Notes: generated by a model not told the origin, from the letters alone. Counted from the first letter of the stretch, positions 45,501-56,448 are shown. The stretch is DNA of 64,000 nt from CAVUCH01 sp963697705 (GCA_963697705.1 CAVOPA010000017.1:1116001-1180000), one strand, 5' to 3'. Numbers and translations are program-made.

Positions 45501-46074
45501 GCCGTACATGGACATCGCCTTCGCGAGCATGATTCGCAAGCGCGCCGGCTGGCTGACGGCGCTGTTCCTCGGCGAGATGCTCACGGCGACGGCGATGGGC
45601 GCCTTCGAGCACGAGATCTCGAAGGCCGTCGTCCTGGCGCTGTTCGTGCCGCTCATCATCTCGAGCGGCGGCAACTCGGGGTCGCAGGCCTCCACGCTCG
45701 TCATCCGCGCGCTGGCGCTCGGCGAGGTGGGCCTCCGCGACTGGTGGCGCGTCATCCGTCGAGAGATGTTCGCAGGCCTGGCGCTTGGAGGGATCCTCGG
45801 CAGCATCGGGTTCGTCCGCATCACGCTCTGGTCGGCGTTCTCCGACATGTACGGGGAACACTGGTTCCTCGTGGCGCTGACGGTCGGCCTCGCGCTCGTC
45901 GGCATCGTGCTCTGGGGAACGCTTGTCGGATCGCTGCTGCCGTTCATCCTGCGACGCCTGGGTTTCGACCCGGCCACGTCGTCGGCGCCGTTTGTCGCGA
46001 CGCTGGTGGACGTGACGGGGCTGGTGATCTACTTCAGCGTTGCCATGGTGCTGCTGCGGGGGACGTTGCTTTGA
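42541..46074 (+). CDS. APC-like permease / Usp-like / MgtE magnesium transporter fusion
   Basis: A 1177-aa protein, more than twice the length of a normal MgtE (about 450 aa). Residues 1-500 contain about 12 hydrophobic segments resembling an amino acid/polyamine (APC) permease. Residues about 512-640 look like a universal-stress-protein-type alpha/beta domain (LLVAVRHPHSLSHVAAALQ; VHLLIVPAQSVFDAL). From about 735 the chain is MgtE: the helical N-domain with HAGDLAALLTDL, two CBS domains (IGRLMTPEYVGV at about 849; LMDRHFVALKAT at about 917), and the five-helix Mg2+ channel (about 990-1177) with SSGGNSGSQASTLVIRALALGE intact in segments. Both transporters could be linked through the cytosolic gate. 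Codon use is continuous across the joints. Confidence 0.9.
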   Translation: MPPRPPLRHGRQVVRVVLSATALLSFMSVWKAAALAIAELGVGAFFAVGLARALAGDWAPWVVLTAALLSLLARAADIESWALFIPGGLIGRAEHAFGPRATPLTAAAILVERLVLAALACVLVGHHVADFVVAAIAGWPATARLTSEEVAGVLATVLLGVLWLRARMGHDLPSRLVARGVWIGVGVLAGVVVWGAVTLVRHHVPLDVLVGVPTPGLGGSGWWIADVAMTLLVGLALTVPLLGGGDALSRGAHEYQPPRIQALRRTGTIVSLFTLAVATPLAFLYVLLVPGSAQPLWFDTPLAGLGQQLAGPPWARGIAGIVLALSAVLLLLPAAHAALTDAEQLLRRLASTHRLAERLGRQHPRFGTYAYATDLAAAAAVLIILAGSGRVPWLAHAYAVGVGATLLIRLTTLVRLRTRTPGPRVYRVPLNLRLGRLRLAAGLVLAIALASAALLALVAIGDVPAIATCALVGGLVVVLAFGRQPAEVESDDLDTFELMPPIDLAVGQVEPRPGNLLVAVRHPHSLSHVAAALQAAGDRDVVVMTARLLGVDVEDDGSDHQQPTTAERRLLSRVVALAERYHRPVHLLIVPAQSVFDALVATITRLHSSELYVGESSLLSADDQARLLGDAWERAEKPEGIDVRLVIHHHSGRDDAYHIGAHPPALTPGDLDLIHRVWLDAVKAVGPHVHHHDVVRAALTQMEQQLSGPQRDEALGTIRQVARPADELASAVHERDFSRLRDMVRNRHAGDLAALLTDLAIEDQVVVFRVLPRKDAAAVFEYLTHEAQEALLKAMAQEDIAALLNNMAPDDRTMFLEELPATATRQLLSLLTPAERSVAVTLLGYPEDSIGRLMTPEYVGVREHLTVREVLDYIREHGQDSETLNVVYVVDEQGLLIDDIRIRELLLTALDKPLPDLMDRHFVALKATDDQATAVAAFRAYDRSALPVTDTAGMLIGIVTIDDVLDVAEAEATKDIQRIGGSEALDEPYMDIAFASMIRKRAGWLTALFLGEMLTATAMGAFEHEISKAVVLALFVPLIISSGGNSGSQASTLVIRALALGEVGLRDWWRVIRREMFAGLALGGILGSIGFVRITLWSAFSDMYGEHWFLVALTVGLALVGIVLWGTLVGSLLPFILRRLGFDPATSSAPFVATLVDVTGLVIYFSVAMVLLRGTLL

Positions 46075-46190
46075 CGCTGCGCAGCCGACGGCTGGCGGCG
46101 CGGCGGCTGGCGGGGCGACAGGCGGGTGGCTGGAGGCCTGTCACGCACGACGCACAACGTACCAGAATGCGTAATGCACGGCACAACGCG
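46075..46190. repeat. GC-rich and AATGCAC-type heptads after the MgtE fusion
   Basis: Directly after the TGA come GGCTGGC/GGCGGCT-type units (46085-46135), then CACGACG/CACAACG and AATGCGT/AATGCAC units (46143-46185). A degenerate palindrome GCCCGGC-TCTG-TCGGGC lies at about 46230-46250. Confidence 0.7.
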
Positions 46191-46272
46191 ACGCTCCGAT
46201 TTGCCCCGCTGTTCGGTAGCGCCTCTTGTTGCGCCCGGCTCTGTCGGGCGTCCACCACGCGAAGGAGGACAC

Positions 46273-47442
46273 ATGATCGGTCGTCGTCAATTGCTCGGCC
46301 TGCTCGGCGCATCGGGGTTGCTGGCAGTGCCAAAGGCCGCCGCGGGGCAGCCGCGCGCCGCGCGTCCGTTCAACGGTCTCACGACTGGCGTCGGCGATCT
46401 GTACCGCCTGTCACACGCGAAAACGCGCTCGATCAGCCCGGAGAATTTCACCGGCGAGAAGGGCCGCGGCGCGACGGCCACCGAGGGGACCGGGGCGCAG
46501 GCGGCGCGCGATCTCGGCGTCGGCTGGAAGATCTCGCCGTCGGTGAACATCGAGCCGAAGGCAACGTTCACGCTCGCCGACATCAAGGGGCCTGGCGCCA
46601 TTCAGCACATCTGGATGACGCCCACCGGCCACTGGCGGCACTCGATCCTGCGCATCTACTGGGACGGTGAGACCTCGCCCTCGGTTGAAACGCCGGTCGG
46701 CGACTTCTTCGCGTCGGGCTGGGGCAAGTACGCGCAAATCAACTCGGTTGCGGTCGCCGTGAACCCGGGCAGCGCATTCAACTGCTATTGGGTGATGCCG
46801 TTCCGGCGCTCATGCCGGATCACCCTGGAAAACATCGCCGAGCAGCGCATGACCGTGTACTACCAGATCGATCACACGCTCACGGACATCCCCGACGACG
46901 CGGCGTACCTGCACGCGCAGTTCCGGCGGGTCAACCCGCTGCCGTACAAGCAGGACTACACGATCGTGGAGGGAATCACAGGCGAGGGCCACTACGTCGG
47001 CACGCACCTGTCGTGGGGCGTGAACAACAAGGGCTGGTGGGGTGAAGGCGAAATCAAGTTCTTCATGGACGGCGATACGGATCACCCCACCATCTGCGGC
47101 ACCGGCACCGAAGACTACTTCTGCGGCTCGTACAACTTCGAGAACCAGGACACGAAGAAGTACCAGGAATTCAGCGCCCCTTACTCGGGGCTGCCGCTGG
47201 TGGTGCGCCCCGACGGCCTGTACGACTCGCAGCAGCGGTTCGGGCTGTACCGCTGGCACGTGATCGACCCGATTCGGTTCGAACAGGATCTGCGGGTCAC
47301 TATCCAGGCCCTGGGCTGGCGCGCCGGCGGTCGTTACCTGCCGCTTCAGGACGACATTGCGTCGGTGGCCTACTGGTATCAATCGGAGCCGCACACGCCG
47401 TTTCCGGCGCTGCCATCGAAGGATCAGCTCGAGATCGTATAG
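46273..47442 (+). CDS. Tat-exported GH172 (DUF2961) glycoside hydrolase
   Basis: Protein of 389 aa. The start is the ATG at 46273, preceded by GAAGGAGG with 5-nt spacing, the strongest ribosome-binding site in the window. The twin-arginine leader is IGRRQLLGLLGASGLL. The mature DUF2961 fold has the family blocks GPGAIQHIWMTPTGHWR, LRIYWDGETSPSVETPVGDFF, YYQIDHTL and GTGTEDYFCGSYNF. Characterised GH172 members act on difructose anhydride or D-arabinofuranosides; the substrate here is not predictable. It fits a carbohydrate-scavenging lifestyle. Confidence 0.93.
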   Translation: MIGRRQLLGLLGASGLLAVPKAAAGQPRAARPFNGLTTGVGDLYRLSHAKTRSISPENFTGEKGRGATATEGTGAQAARDLGVGWKISPSVNIEPKATFTLADIKGPGAIQHIWMTPTGHWRHSILRIYWDGETSPSVETPVGDFFASGWGKYAQINSVAVAVNPGSAFNCYWVMPFRRSCRITLENIAEQRMTVYYQIDHTLTDIPDDAAYLHAQFRRVNPLPYKQDYTIVEGITGEGHYVGTHLSWGVNNKGWWGEGEIKFFMDGDTDHPTICGTGTEDYFCGSYNFENQDTKKYQEFSAPYSGLPLVVRPDGLYDSQQRFGLYRWHVIDPIRFEQDLRVTIQALGWRAGGRYLPLQDDIASVAYWYQSEPHTPFPALPSKDQLEIV

Positions 47443-47529
47443 AGGCTCCTGACCGTCGTGTGTCCGGTCCGCTTCGGGGCGGCGCTTCATCAGCCTCCGT
47501 CGGTTTTTCCCGGCCGTAAGAACAACGGT

Positions 47530-47535
47530 TACAAT
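47530..47535 (+). promoter_or_regulatory. Candidate leaderless -10 of the PAS histidine kinase gene
   Basis: TACAAT (5/6 match) ends 5 nt before the ATG at 47541; no Shine-Dalgarno and no clear -35 are seen. Confidence 0.4.
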
Positions 47536-47540
47536 TTCTC

Positions 47541-48632
47541 ATGCCCGAAACCTCGCGCGACATCGAGGCCGCGTTCCGCCTGTCGGCGATCGTCGAGTCA
47601 TCTGACGACGCCATTGTCAGCAAGGATCTGAACGGGACGGTCATGTCGTGGAATCGCGCCGCAGAGCGGATGTTCGGCTACACCGCCCACGAGATGGTCG
47701 GGAAGCCAATCACGACGATCATCCCTGCGGAGCGCCTCGGCGAGGAAGATCACGTGCTCGATTGTGTGCGCCGTGGCATCGGCGTGGATCACTACGAGAC
47801 CGAACGTCGCCACAAGGACGGCCACATCGTAGACGTGTCACTCACGGTCTCGCCCATCCGGAATTCGGAGGGCACAATCGTCGGCGCCTCGAAGATTGCG
47901 CGCGACATCAGCGAGCGAAAGCGACTGACCGCTGAGCTCGAGCGCGCAAACCGCGTGAAGGACGAGTTCCTCGCCACGTTGTCGCACGAGCTCAGGACGC
48001 CGCTCAACGCCATTCTCGGCTACGCGCGCCTGCTGCGGCGCGACATGGTCGACGATGCGGGCCGCGAGCGTGCCATCGAAACCATCGAGCGCAATGCAAC
48101 CGCACTGTCGCAGCTGGTCGCGGATGTGCTCGACGTGTCGCGCATCACCTCCGGCAAGATGCGGTTCGACATGCAACCGTGCGATCTCGCCTCGATCATC
48201 ACGGGCGCAGTCGAGTCGATCGTTCCCGCGGTCGACGCCAAGCGCATCAGCCTGTCGCAGCACCTCGAGCCGCAGAGCGGCGTGGTGGCGGGCGACCCCA
48301 GCCGGCTGCAGCAGGTGCTGTGGAACGTGCTGTCGAACGCCGTCAAGTTCACCCCGGCCGGTGGACGGATCGCGGTCCGGATGATCAACGACACGAGCTG
48401 CGTCCGGATCGAGATCGAAGACTCGGGACGAGGAATTTCGTCGCAGGTGCTGACGCACATCTTCGAGCCGTTCCACCAGGGCGACAGCAGCACGACCCGT
48501 GAAGTGGGCGGCCTGGGCCTGGGCCTCGCCCTGGTGCGCCACTACGTCGAGATGCACGGCGGTCGTGTCTGGGCGCGGAGCGACGGCCCGGGAAAGGGCG
48601 CAACCTTCACGATCGAACTGCCGCTCGGGTGA
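47541..48632 (+). CDS. Soluble PAS-domain sensor histidine kinase
   Basis: Hybrid-free histidine kinase of 363 aa without TM segments. A PAS/PAC domain spans about 13-130 (SSDDAIVSKDLNGTVMSWN; KARDISERKR-like PAC end). The HisKA domain has the phosphoacceptor in SHELRTPLNAILGYARLL (His about 150). The HATPase_c has the N box NVLSNAVKFTPAGG, the G1 box EDSGRGIS, the F box FEPF, and the G2 box GGLGLGLALV. No response regulator is encoded nearby, so it is an orphan kinase. The cytosolic cue is probably sensed by PAS. Confidence 0.94.
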   Translation: MPETSRDIEAAFRLSAIVESSDDAIVSKDLNGTVMSWNRAAERMFGYTAHEMVGKPITTIIPAERLGEEDHVLDCVRRGIGVDHYETERRHKDGHIVDVSLTVSPIRNSEGTIVGASKIARDISERKRLTAELERANRVKDEFLATLSHELRTPLNAILGYARLLRRDMVDDAGRERAIETIERNATALSQLVADVLDVSRITSGKMRFDMQPCDLASIITGAVESIVPAVDAKRISLSQHLEPQSGVVAGDPSRLQQVLWNVLSNAVKFTPAGGRIAVRMINDTSCVRIEIEDSGRGISSQVLTHIFEPFHQGDSSTTREVGGLGLGLALVRHYVEMHGGRVWARSDGPGKGATFTIELPLG

Positions 48633-48712
48633 GGCACGGGCCATCGGACGTGGGGGGATGTGCCAGTGCCGATTCGCGGGCGGCAGCGCACAGGGTCGGG
48701 CGCCGACGCTAC

Positions 48713-50126
48713 TCAGGGCCGAAGCGGGAGGCGCCTGACCACGGTGTCGTCGCCGGCGCCGGCCGTCGCTCCCTCCTCGCGGCTGACGTAGTAGACGGCG
48801 TCTTCGCTAACCGTCGTTGCGGAAGCGGCCGGTATCGCAATCCCAGTGGCCAGCACCTCCGGAGAACGTGCCCGTGCGGTCGTTGGCTCGACCCGCACCC
48901 GCACGATCCGGCACGTGCCATCATCGAGGCGCTCCACCCCGAGCAGCGCGCCACTGGCCCAGCGGATGCGCGCGAACGCCGGCAGGGCGACGCCGCCCAG
49001 GCGCACCGCGACGGCGTGCCCCGTGCGGGTGTCGACGCGTGCGACGCCGCCGAGGTGCGCCACGTACACGATCCCGTCACCGGCCGGCGCGATGCTCGAC
49101 GCGCCGGGTAGATCGAGCCGTGCGGCGAGGGTGAGGGCGCGCTCCTTCTGCCGCACCGAGAACAACCGCTGGCCAGCCGCGTCGAGCACGTAGACGATGG
49201 CATCGCGGGTGACGGCCACGTCGACGAACCGTCCGGGCATCAGGCCGTTCGGCAGATCGAGCCGCTCCAGCGGCCGGCCGGACACCATCTGCACATGGTG
49301 CAGCGCCGTCGCGCCGGCCTTCTCGTCGGCGCTCACCACCCAGAGATCGCCGCGCCATGGATCGATCTCGAAGGCGGCGATGTCATAGAAACCGGCCGAT
49401 GCTTCACGGACCAGGTCCACGACGAGGTGCATCCGTTCGTCCACGATCACGAGCTTGCGGCTGCTGGCCCCGCCGAAGACGAAGCGGCCCGAGGCTCGAT
49501 CGTGGGCGAGCGCGATCGGGGTCATCGCCAGGGCCGGCACACGCAGCGCCTCTTCGGCGCCACGCAGGCCGGGGGCGATCGGCATCGCGGCTGCATGCCT
49601 GGGGGCTGCGGCCGCTCCACCCGGTGCCGCCGGTCCTGCCGGGCGCGGTGACGGCGCTGGCGGAGCGGGGATCGCCGATGGCGTCGGAGGTGCTGGGATC
49701 GGCGCCGACGGTGAAGCCTCGCCCGGCGCGGCGTCCGGCGCCGGAGGCGGTGACATGTCACGCAGCCGCGCCGCCAGGTCGGGCCACTGCGGCAGCCGTC
49801 GCACGGCGGCGAAGTCTTCGTTGACGGCGGCGTCGGTCGTGTATCCGCGGTCGGCGAGGCGCAGCAACATGACCAGTGCGTCGTGCGGTCGCCCACTCAG
49901 GCTCTGCGCCCGCGCGAGCATATACATGAGCGCTTCGTCCTGCGGCGGTCCCTTCTGCACGGCACGCCAGGCGAGATCGTGAAAGGCTTCGTACCTGCTG
50001 CCCGGCCGCTGCGTCCAGCGCCCGCTGCCGGCAGTCGCGCCAGTCACCGCAATCGGGACGCGACGGCGCGGCCGGGTCCTGGGCGAGCATCATGGTGAGC
50101 AGGAGCAGGACGGGCAGGACGGCCAT
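48713..50126 (-). CDS. Exported beta-propeller-like protein, frameshifted near 50005
   Basis: No named family. The upstream frame (ATG 50126) encodes a signal peptide (AVLPVLLLLTMMLAQ) and DCGDWRDCRQRALDAAA. The downstream frame resumes as SRYEAFHDLAWRAVQKGPP with TPR-like helices, a Pro/Ala-rich linker (about 110-150) and a C-terminal region of YVTN/SMP-30-like propeller blades (FVFGGASSRKLVIVDERM; DGIVYVAHLGGVARVDTRTG). The total length is 3n+1, so one extra base near 49995-50015 explains the break. I read it as one intact secreted gene with an assembly indel. Confidence 0.75.
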
Positions 50127-50264
50127 GGGATGCACATTGTACGGGGAGTCCCGCGGATGACGCGTGAGGGCAGCGTGGATGGGCCGTCTGTCGAGGCACC
50201 TGGATCGAGCGTGCAGCACCGATCGGCGCGGGCGGGGGCGTGCGGCAGGCCTCGACTCAGGCGC

Positions 50265-50828
50265 ATGTGGCGACTGGCGGCAGGGCTCGCGCTCGTCGCG
50301 TGCGCCACCACGTCCTGCGCGCTGAACCGTCCCGAGGTGAAGAGCCTGCGCGACGCCGATGCCGATCAGATCGTCTTCGCCGACCCGATTCCGACTACCG
50401 TTTCTGCGCTGAACGCCGTGCCGTCCCACTGTGGCGCGGCGGGGAACCGTCGCGTCCGCCCGGAAGAGCGTCGCGTCTACCGTGTGGTCGGCCGCATCAC
50501 CCGCGTCAAGCGCGAGGGCGACCACGACGTGCACATTGCGCTCGCCGATCTGCAGAACCCGCGTGAGCGGCTCATCGTCGAGTTCAAGGACCCCGACTTC
50601 CGCGGCACGGCGCGTTCGCCGCACCGGGCCCGGCTGGTCGAGGCCAGACGCAGCCTCGATACGCTCGTCGCCACGACCGGCGTCACACGCCTCGTCGACC
50701 TGAAAGGCGCGACCGTGCGCGTGACGGGCGTGGGCTTCTTCGACATGGGTCATTTCCAGATTGGCCGATCCCGCAGCTGTATGGAACTGCACCCGGTGCT
50801 GGCGATCGAGCTCGTCGCCCGTGACTGA
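50265..50828 (+). CDS. Small lipoprotein-like hypothetical protein
   Basis: Protein of 187 aa. The N-terminal signal (WRLAAGLALVACATTSC) has a lipobox-like TTSC. The mature part has an OB-like beta region (RVYRVVGRITRVKREGDHDVHIALAD, given in parts) followed by IVEFKDPDF, and resembles a widespread uncharacterised exported family with a K-x-E-x-D-x-D-x-H pattern. Function unknown. It is divergent from the propeller-like gene with a 138-bp gap. The ATG at 50265 is chosen because the signal peptide starts there. Confidence 0.72.
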   Translation: MWRLAAGLALVACATTSCALNRPEVKSLRDADADQIVFADPIPTTVSALNAVPSHCGAAGNRRVRPEERRVYRVVGRITRVKREGDHDVHIALADLQNPRERLIVEFKDPDFRGTARSPHRARLVEARRSLDTLVATTGVTRLVDLKGATVRVTGVGFFDMGHFQIGRSRSCMELHPVLAIELVARD

Positions 50829-51009
50829 CACGCCTACCCGCGTGGTCGGCAACTGCTGGCCCGAATGGCGCCCGATCGGCAACGAGGCTGACGCGGCTAC
50901 CTGCCGCCGTGGGACCTCGGCGTCCGCGTCGCCCTCACGATCGCCGGTCCGGCCGGAGCGGAGGCGCGGTTCGACTGGGTGAGGATAGACAGCGGCACGC
51001 GGGCCACCC

Positions 51010-51371
51010 GTAGTGCCCGCCTGAGGCGGACCGGGCCGCGGGGTTGTCCCGTAGTGCCCGCCTTCGGGCGGGCTGCGTGCCGCGTCGCTGGCGCGGTCAG
51101 TGCCCGCCTTCAGGCGGGCGCTCCGCGTCCTGCCGCGTTGACGGCCCGGCTGAAGCCGGGCACTACACGAGAAACGCGGGTCACGCGTAGTGCCCGCCTT
51201 CAGGCGGGCCGGTCCGCGTCCTGCCGCGTTGACGGCCCGGCTGAAGCCGGGCACTACACGAGAAACGCGGGTCACGCTGTAGTGCCCGCCTTTCAGGCGG
51301 GCCGCTCCCGCGTCCTGCCGCGTTGACGGCCCGGCTGAAGCCGGGCACTACACGAGAAACGCGGGTCACGC
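51010..51371. repeat. Composite REP array: three 90-92-bp units plus single REPs
   Basis: Two single REPs (51010-51032, 51050-51075) precede three near-identical composite units beginning at 51099, 51189 and 51281. Each unit has a GCCCGCC-TTCA-GGCGGGC palindrome, a linker TCCTGCCGCGTTGACG, an opposed GCCCGGC-TGAA-GCCGGGC palindrome and a linker ACACGAGAAACGCGGGTCAC. The last ends 5 bp before the CRTAC1 stop codon. The 548-bp gap contains no gene. Confidence 0.92.
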
Positions 51372-51376
51372 CGCAC

Positions 51377-53224
<1,848 letters not shown>

Positions 53225-53357
53225 TTCCCGTGACCCGGTTGCCGCCCCAGGGCCCACTCGAACGCGGCGCCGGCCGTTCCGTCGCCCCGCTGCCCATGCG
53301 CGTGGCCGAGCCCGTGGTGTGTCGAGTTCATCGAGGCAATCAATACGTCCGCCCGCG

Positions 53358-54936
53358 TCACGGCGAGGGCGGCACGACTTCGATCATCCGCAGGAAGTCC
53401 TGCGCCCGCTCGCCGCGCTTCTTCTGCAGGACCTCGAGGCGAGCGGCCTGTTGCTCGCGCCGGGGATCGCGTGTGCGGGTATAGAGGGCGGTGAGGTTCA
53501 CGGTCGCCTGGTAGTTCTCGGCGTCGAGCGAGAGGGCCTTCTGCAGGGATTGCTCCGCCTCAGCGTACTGCCCGGTCCTCGTTTGCAGAAGACCGAGCTC
53601 GGCCCAGGCATCCGCGAAGGCAGGGTTGGCCTCGATCGAGCGGTCCACGTGCCGCCGTGCCTCGTCGAGGCGGTCCGCCTGGCGAGCGATGCGCGCCAGG
53701 AAGTAGTTGGCGCCGGCAGCCGTCTCGGGCCGCTCCGCTACCGCGGCGAGCTCACGCTGCGCGCCGTCGAAGTCTTTCGCGTGAAACCGCCCGACGCCGA
53801 GTGCGAACCGCCCGCGCGGATCGTTCGGCTCCAGCGAAACGTACTTCTCCAGATACGGCACCCCTTCGGACGGATCGTGCCGGTGCAGGCTGACCACGCC
53901 CATCATGTAATTGACGGGGGCACTCTCGGGGTCCAGCGCCACGGCCTTTTTCAGCGACTCGTACGCCTCGGCGCCGAGCTCGAGCTCGACGCAGACGACG
54001 CCGAACAGGAAATGTACCGCGGCGTTGTCCGGTTCGAGCGAACGGGCATGGGCCAGGTATCCGAGCGCTCCCTCGTGATCGCCCGTCTTGTCCGCCGCGC
54101 GCGCCAGGTCCAGCAGAACGGGCACGGTGGGTGCGGCGGACGCCACGCGGTCGAGAGTCTGGCGTGCGTCGGCAAACTCGCCCCGTCGCATCTGGATCGC
54201 CGCGAGCCGCTCGAGGAGCTCGGGCGTCACGCGTCCACGGGCGTCGAGCGCGGTGATGAGCCGGGCCAGAACTCGACCGCTCTGGCCGTGCTCGAAGGCC
54301 GGCAGCACGACGAGCACGTCTTCGGGCGCCACGTCCGGGTGCGCCGCGAGCGTATCGGCGAGAGTCGTCGCGGTGGTCTCGTCGCTGCCCGCGAGGTCGG
54401 CGACGCGAACGGCCAGCGCCTGGGGCCGTGCCTGGATCTCTGAAGGCAGCCGCTCGAGCAGGCGCGAGCGACGCTCCGAACTCTCCCGCCCGCGCGCGCA
54501 GCAGCGCCGACTGGAAGAGCCCTTCCGCGTTGGCGGGATCCACGGCGAGCAGTGCCCCGTACACGTCGAGGGCCTTCGGCAGCGCTGCCGGGTCCACCGC
54601 TCCCCGTTCCTGGTACAGCCGTCCAAGGTTCTCGTAGGGTGGGATCGCGCGCGGGGCGAGGCGGATCGCCTCACGAAAGTGCGACTCGGCCGACTGCCAC
54701 TCGCCGTTCTGTGCCGCGATGACGCCGGCGAAGTTGTTCAACGCCGGGTCGTCGGGGTGTGCCCGAAGGGCCGCATCGACGCCCGCCTTTGCGCCCGCCA
54801 TGTCGCCCCGCTCCAGCGCGGCCTGGATCTCGGTGACCGCCACACCGGGATCCTGCGGCGCCGCGGCAGCCGCGCCCGACCCTCGGCAGCACACCGCAAT
54901 CGCCAGGATCCCCGCGGCGCGTCGAATGGCGGTCAC
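53358..54936 (-). CDS. Exported TPR protein, frameshifted near 54465
   Basis: One gene of about 525 aa read in two frames. The first (GTG 54936) gives a signal peptide and TPRs to SALLRARAGEFGASL. The second resumes at LLERLPSEIQARPQ and carries about eight further TPRs (GEFADARQTLDRV, GDHEGALGYLAHA, AEAYESLKKAVAL, GQYAEAEQSLQKAL) to ...MIEVVPPSP. The length is 3n+1; deleting one G in the CTCGCGCCTG stretch joins the frames. The start codon overlaps the stop of the upstream TPR gene (GTGA), so the two are translationally coupled. Confidence 0.85.
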
Positions 54937-55922
54937 GGGGTTACGGCCTGCGTCGGCTGGCGGAGCTTCTGGAACGTCGCCAGCGCCGCGTCAGCTTCCG
55001 CCGTGAGTCCCCGGCGGCGATAGATGCGGGACAGCGCGAAGTGCGGCTCGGCATACGAGGGGTCCGCGGCGGCGGCGCGTTTCAGCATCTCGAGGGCTTC
55101 GTCCGTACGGTCACTCTGCTCGAGCACGGTGCCGAGCTGATAGAGAGCCGGCGCGAAGGCCGGCTCCGCCTCGAGTGCTTCTCTGAAGAGCGCCTCGGCC
55201 TCCTGCATCTCGCCGCGTTGCTTCAGGAGAATGCCGAGGTTCACAAACGGCCAGGGCCACTTCTCGCCGGTCTCACGCGCACGGCGGATCGCCTCGCGAT
55301 AGTTGCGCGCGGCCTCCTCAGGCTGGTTCTGCGCCTCATAGCAGAGCCCCAGGTTGTCGTACGCCCGGATGAAGCCCGGCTCCCGCTGCACCACCACGCG
55401 CAACCGCGCAATCGCCGCGTCGTAGCGCCCGCTGTCATAGTCGAGACGTGCGAGCCAGTAGGCGTACGTCGTGTTCAGCGGCTCCGCGGCCGCCAGCCGC
55501 TGCAGCTCGGGCCGCGCCCAGTCACCGCGGCGCATCGCGATGTACGCGAGGGACAGCTGCAGGCGAGTGGCCGCGTCGAGCGGGCCGAAGGTTTCCGCCT
55601 TCTTGAGCGCGATGGCCGCGTTCATCGGCCGGCGATCGTTCATGAACACGCCGGCCAGCTTTTTCAGCAGGTCGGCGGGCTTCGGCGTGCGTTCGATCTC
55701 CGCCACGAGCAGCGTCTCGGCGCGCGGCCAGTCGCGGGCCTTGATCGCGCCGTCGATCTCGGCCCGGCGCCGCGCCGTGAGATCCGCGAGCATCGCGTTC
55801 GAACCGTCGCGGGTGCCGTCCTCCGGTAACGGCGCCATCGGCTGCTGCTGGCCGGCCCCGGCGGTGCGCACGGCGGCCGCCAGCAGCAGGCCACAGGCGA
55901 CACGCGTGAGTGATCGGCGCAT
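54933..55922 (-). CDS. Exported TPR protein
   Basis: Protein of 329 aa. The signal peptide (about 1-23) is followed by about eight TPRs (ARDWPRAETLLVAEIE, GRYDAAIARLRVVVQRE, NQPEEAARNYREAI, GEMQEAEALFREALEAE). AGGAG 4 nt before the ATG fixes the start. Its stop overlaps the start of the next TPR gene by 4 bp. With the CRTAC1 protein and the Oar-like receptor it probably forms a periplasmic or surface assembly; partners are inferred from gene order only. Confidence 0.9.
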   Translation of the reverse strand: MRRSLTRVACGLLLAAAVRTAGAGQQQPMAPLPEDGTRDGSNAMLADLTARRRAEIDGAIKARDWPRAETLLVAEIERTPKPADLLKKLAGVFMNDRRPMNAAIALKKAETFGPLDAATRLQLSLAYIAMRRGDWARPELQRLAAAEPLNTTYAYWLARLDYDSGRYDAAIARLRVVVQREPGFIRAYDNLGLCYEAQNQPEEAARNYREAIRRARETGEKWPWPFVNLGILLKQRGEMQEAEALFREALEAEPAFAPALYQLGTVLEQSDRTDEALEMLKRAAAADPSYAEPHFALSRIYRRRGLTAEADAALATFQKLRQPTQAVTP

Positions 55923-55935
55923 GCTGCTCCTGACC

Positions 55936-56022
55936 CGGCAGGACGCGGGATCCGACCCGCCTGAAGGCGGGTACTACGGCGTGACCCGCGTTTTCTCGTG
56001 TAGTGCCCGGCTTCAGCCGGGC
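55936..56022. repeat. Inverted copy of the composite REP unit
   Basis: An 87-bp block matching, in reverse orientation, the composite units at 51099-51371: it holds both palindromes and the linker GTGACCCGCGTTTTCTCGTG. Its left edge is 13 bp from the TPR start codon; its right end supplies the stop codon (TGA at 56013-56015) of the upstream TPR lipoprotein gene. Confidence 0.9.
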
Positions 56023-56377
56023 CTCGCCGCAATGATGCGAGCCTTGACGGCGACCGCGGCGGCACTGTCCGGCACCATAGCCAGCTCCCGGTCGACCTCT
56101 CGCACTGCTTCCTCCCATCGTCCCGCGTCAGCGTGGATCTTCGCAAGCGCGAGGTGGATGCCCGGCAGCGTCGGACCACGCTCGGCCGCCTGCTGGCAGG
56201 CGCGAAGTGCCTGATCCAGCTGCGCCTGTTCCAGGTACTCGCGGCCCAGCGCCTCGCTCAGGCGGGCCGAGCGTGGGTTGGCGGCGCGGATCTGCTCGTG
56301 AGGTCCTGCCCGCAGCCGGCGGGAGCAATCAGCAGCAGGACGAGCAACAGGAAGATGCGTCGAGGAGCAACACCCAT
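56013..56377 (-). CDS. Small TPR lipoprotein, frameshifted near 56303
   Basis: The upstream frame (ATG 56377) encodes a lipoprotein signal (RRIFLLLVLLLIAPAGC, lipobox APAGC) and GQD. One base is missing around 56300-56306, after which the frame HEQIRAANPRSARLSEALG continues into two TPRs (AQLDQALRACQQAAER; GRWEEAVREVDRELAM). A lost C in a CCC run would give GQDPHEQIRAAN. The total is about 121 aa. The last codons and the stop (ARPG-stop) are encoded by a REP palindrome. It sits between the Oar-like receptor and the TPR genes. Confidence 0.75.
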
Positions 56378-56448
56378 CGCGCCAGAAACAAAATGGCGCC
56401 GCGCCCCTGTGGGGGGACGCGGCGCCCATTCCTACCCGGGATGCAACT

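Noticed and set aside
42312..46670. A 1452-codon open frame on the + strand and an 1143-codon frame on the - strand over the MgtE fusion
   Set aside because: Both are Arg/Pro/Ala-rich shadows of the MgtE-fusion frame, which alone shows family motifs and continuous domains.
49758..51275. A 505-codon minus-strand frame covering the REP array
   Set aside because: Most of it is translated REP sequence and antisense of the lipoprotein gene; only its end (from 50126) is real, as the signal peptide of the propeller-like gene.
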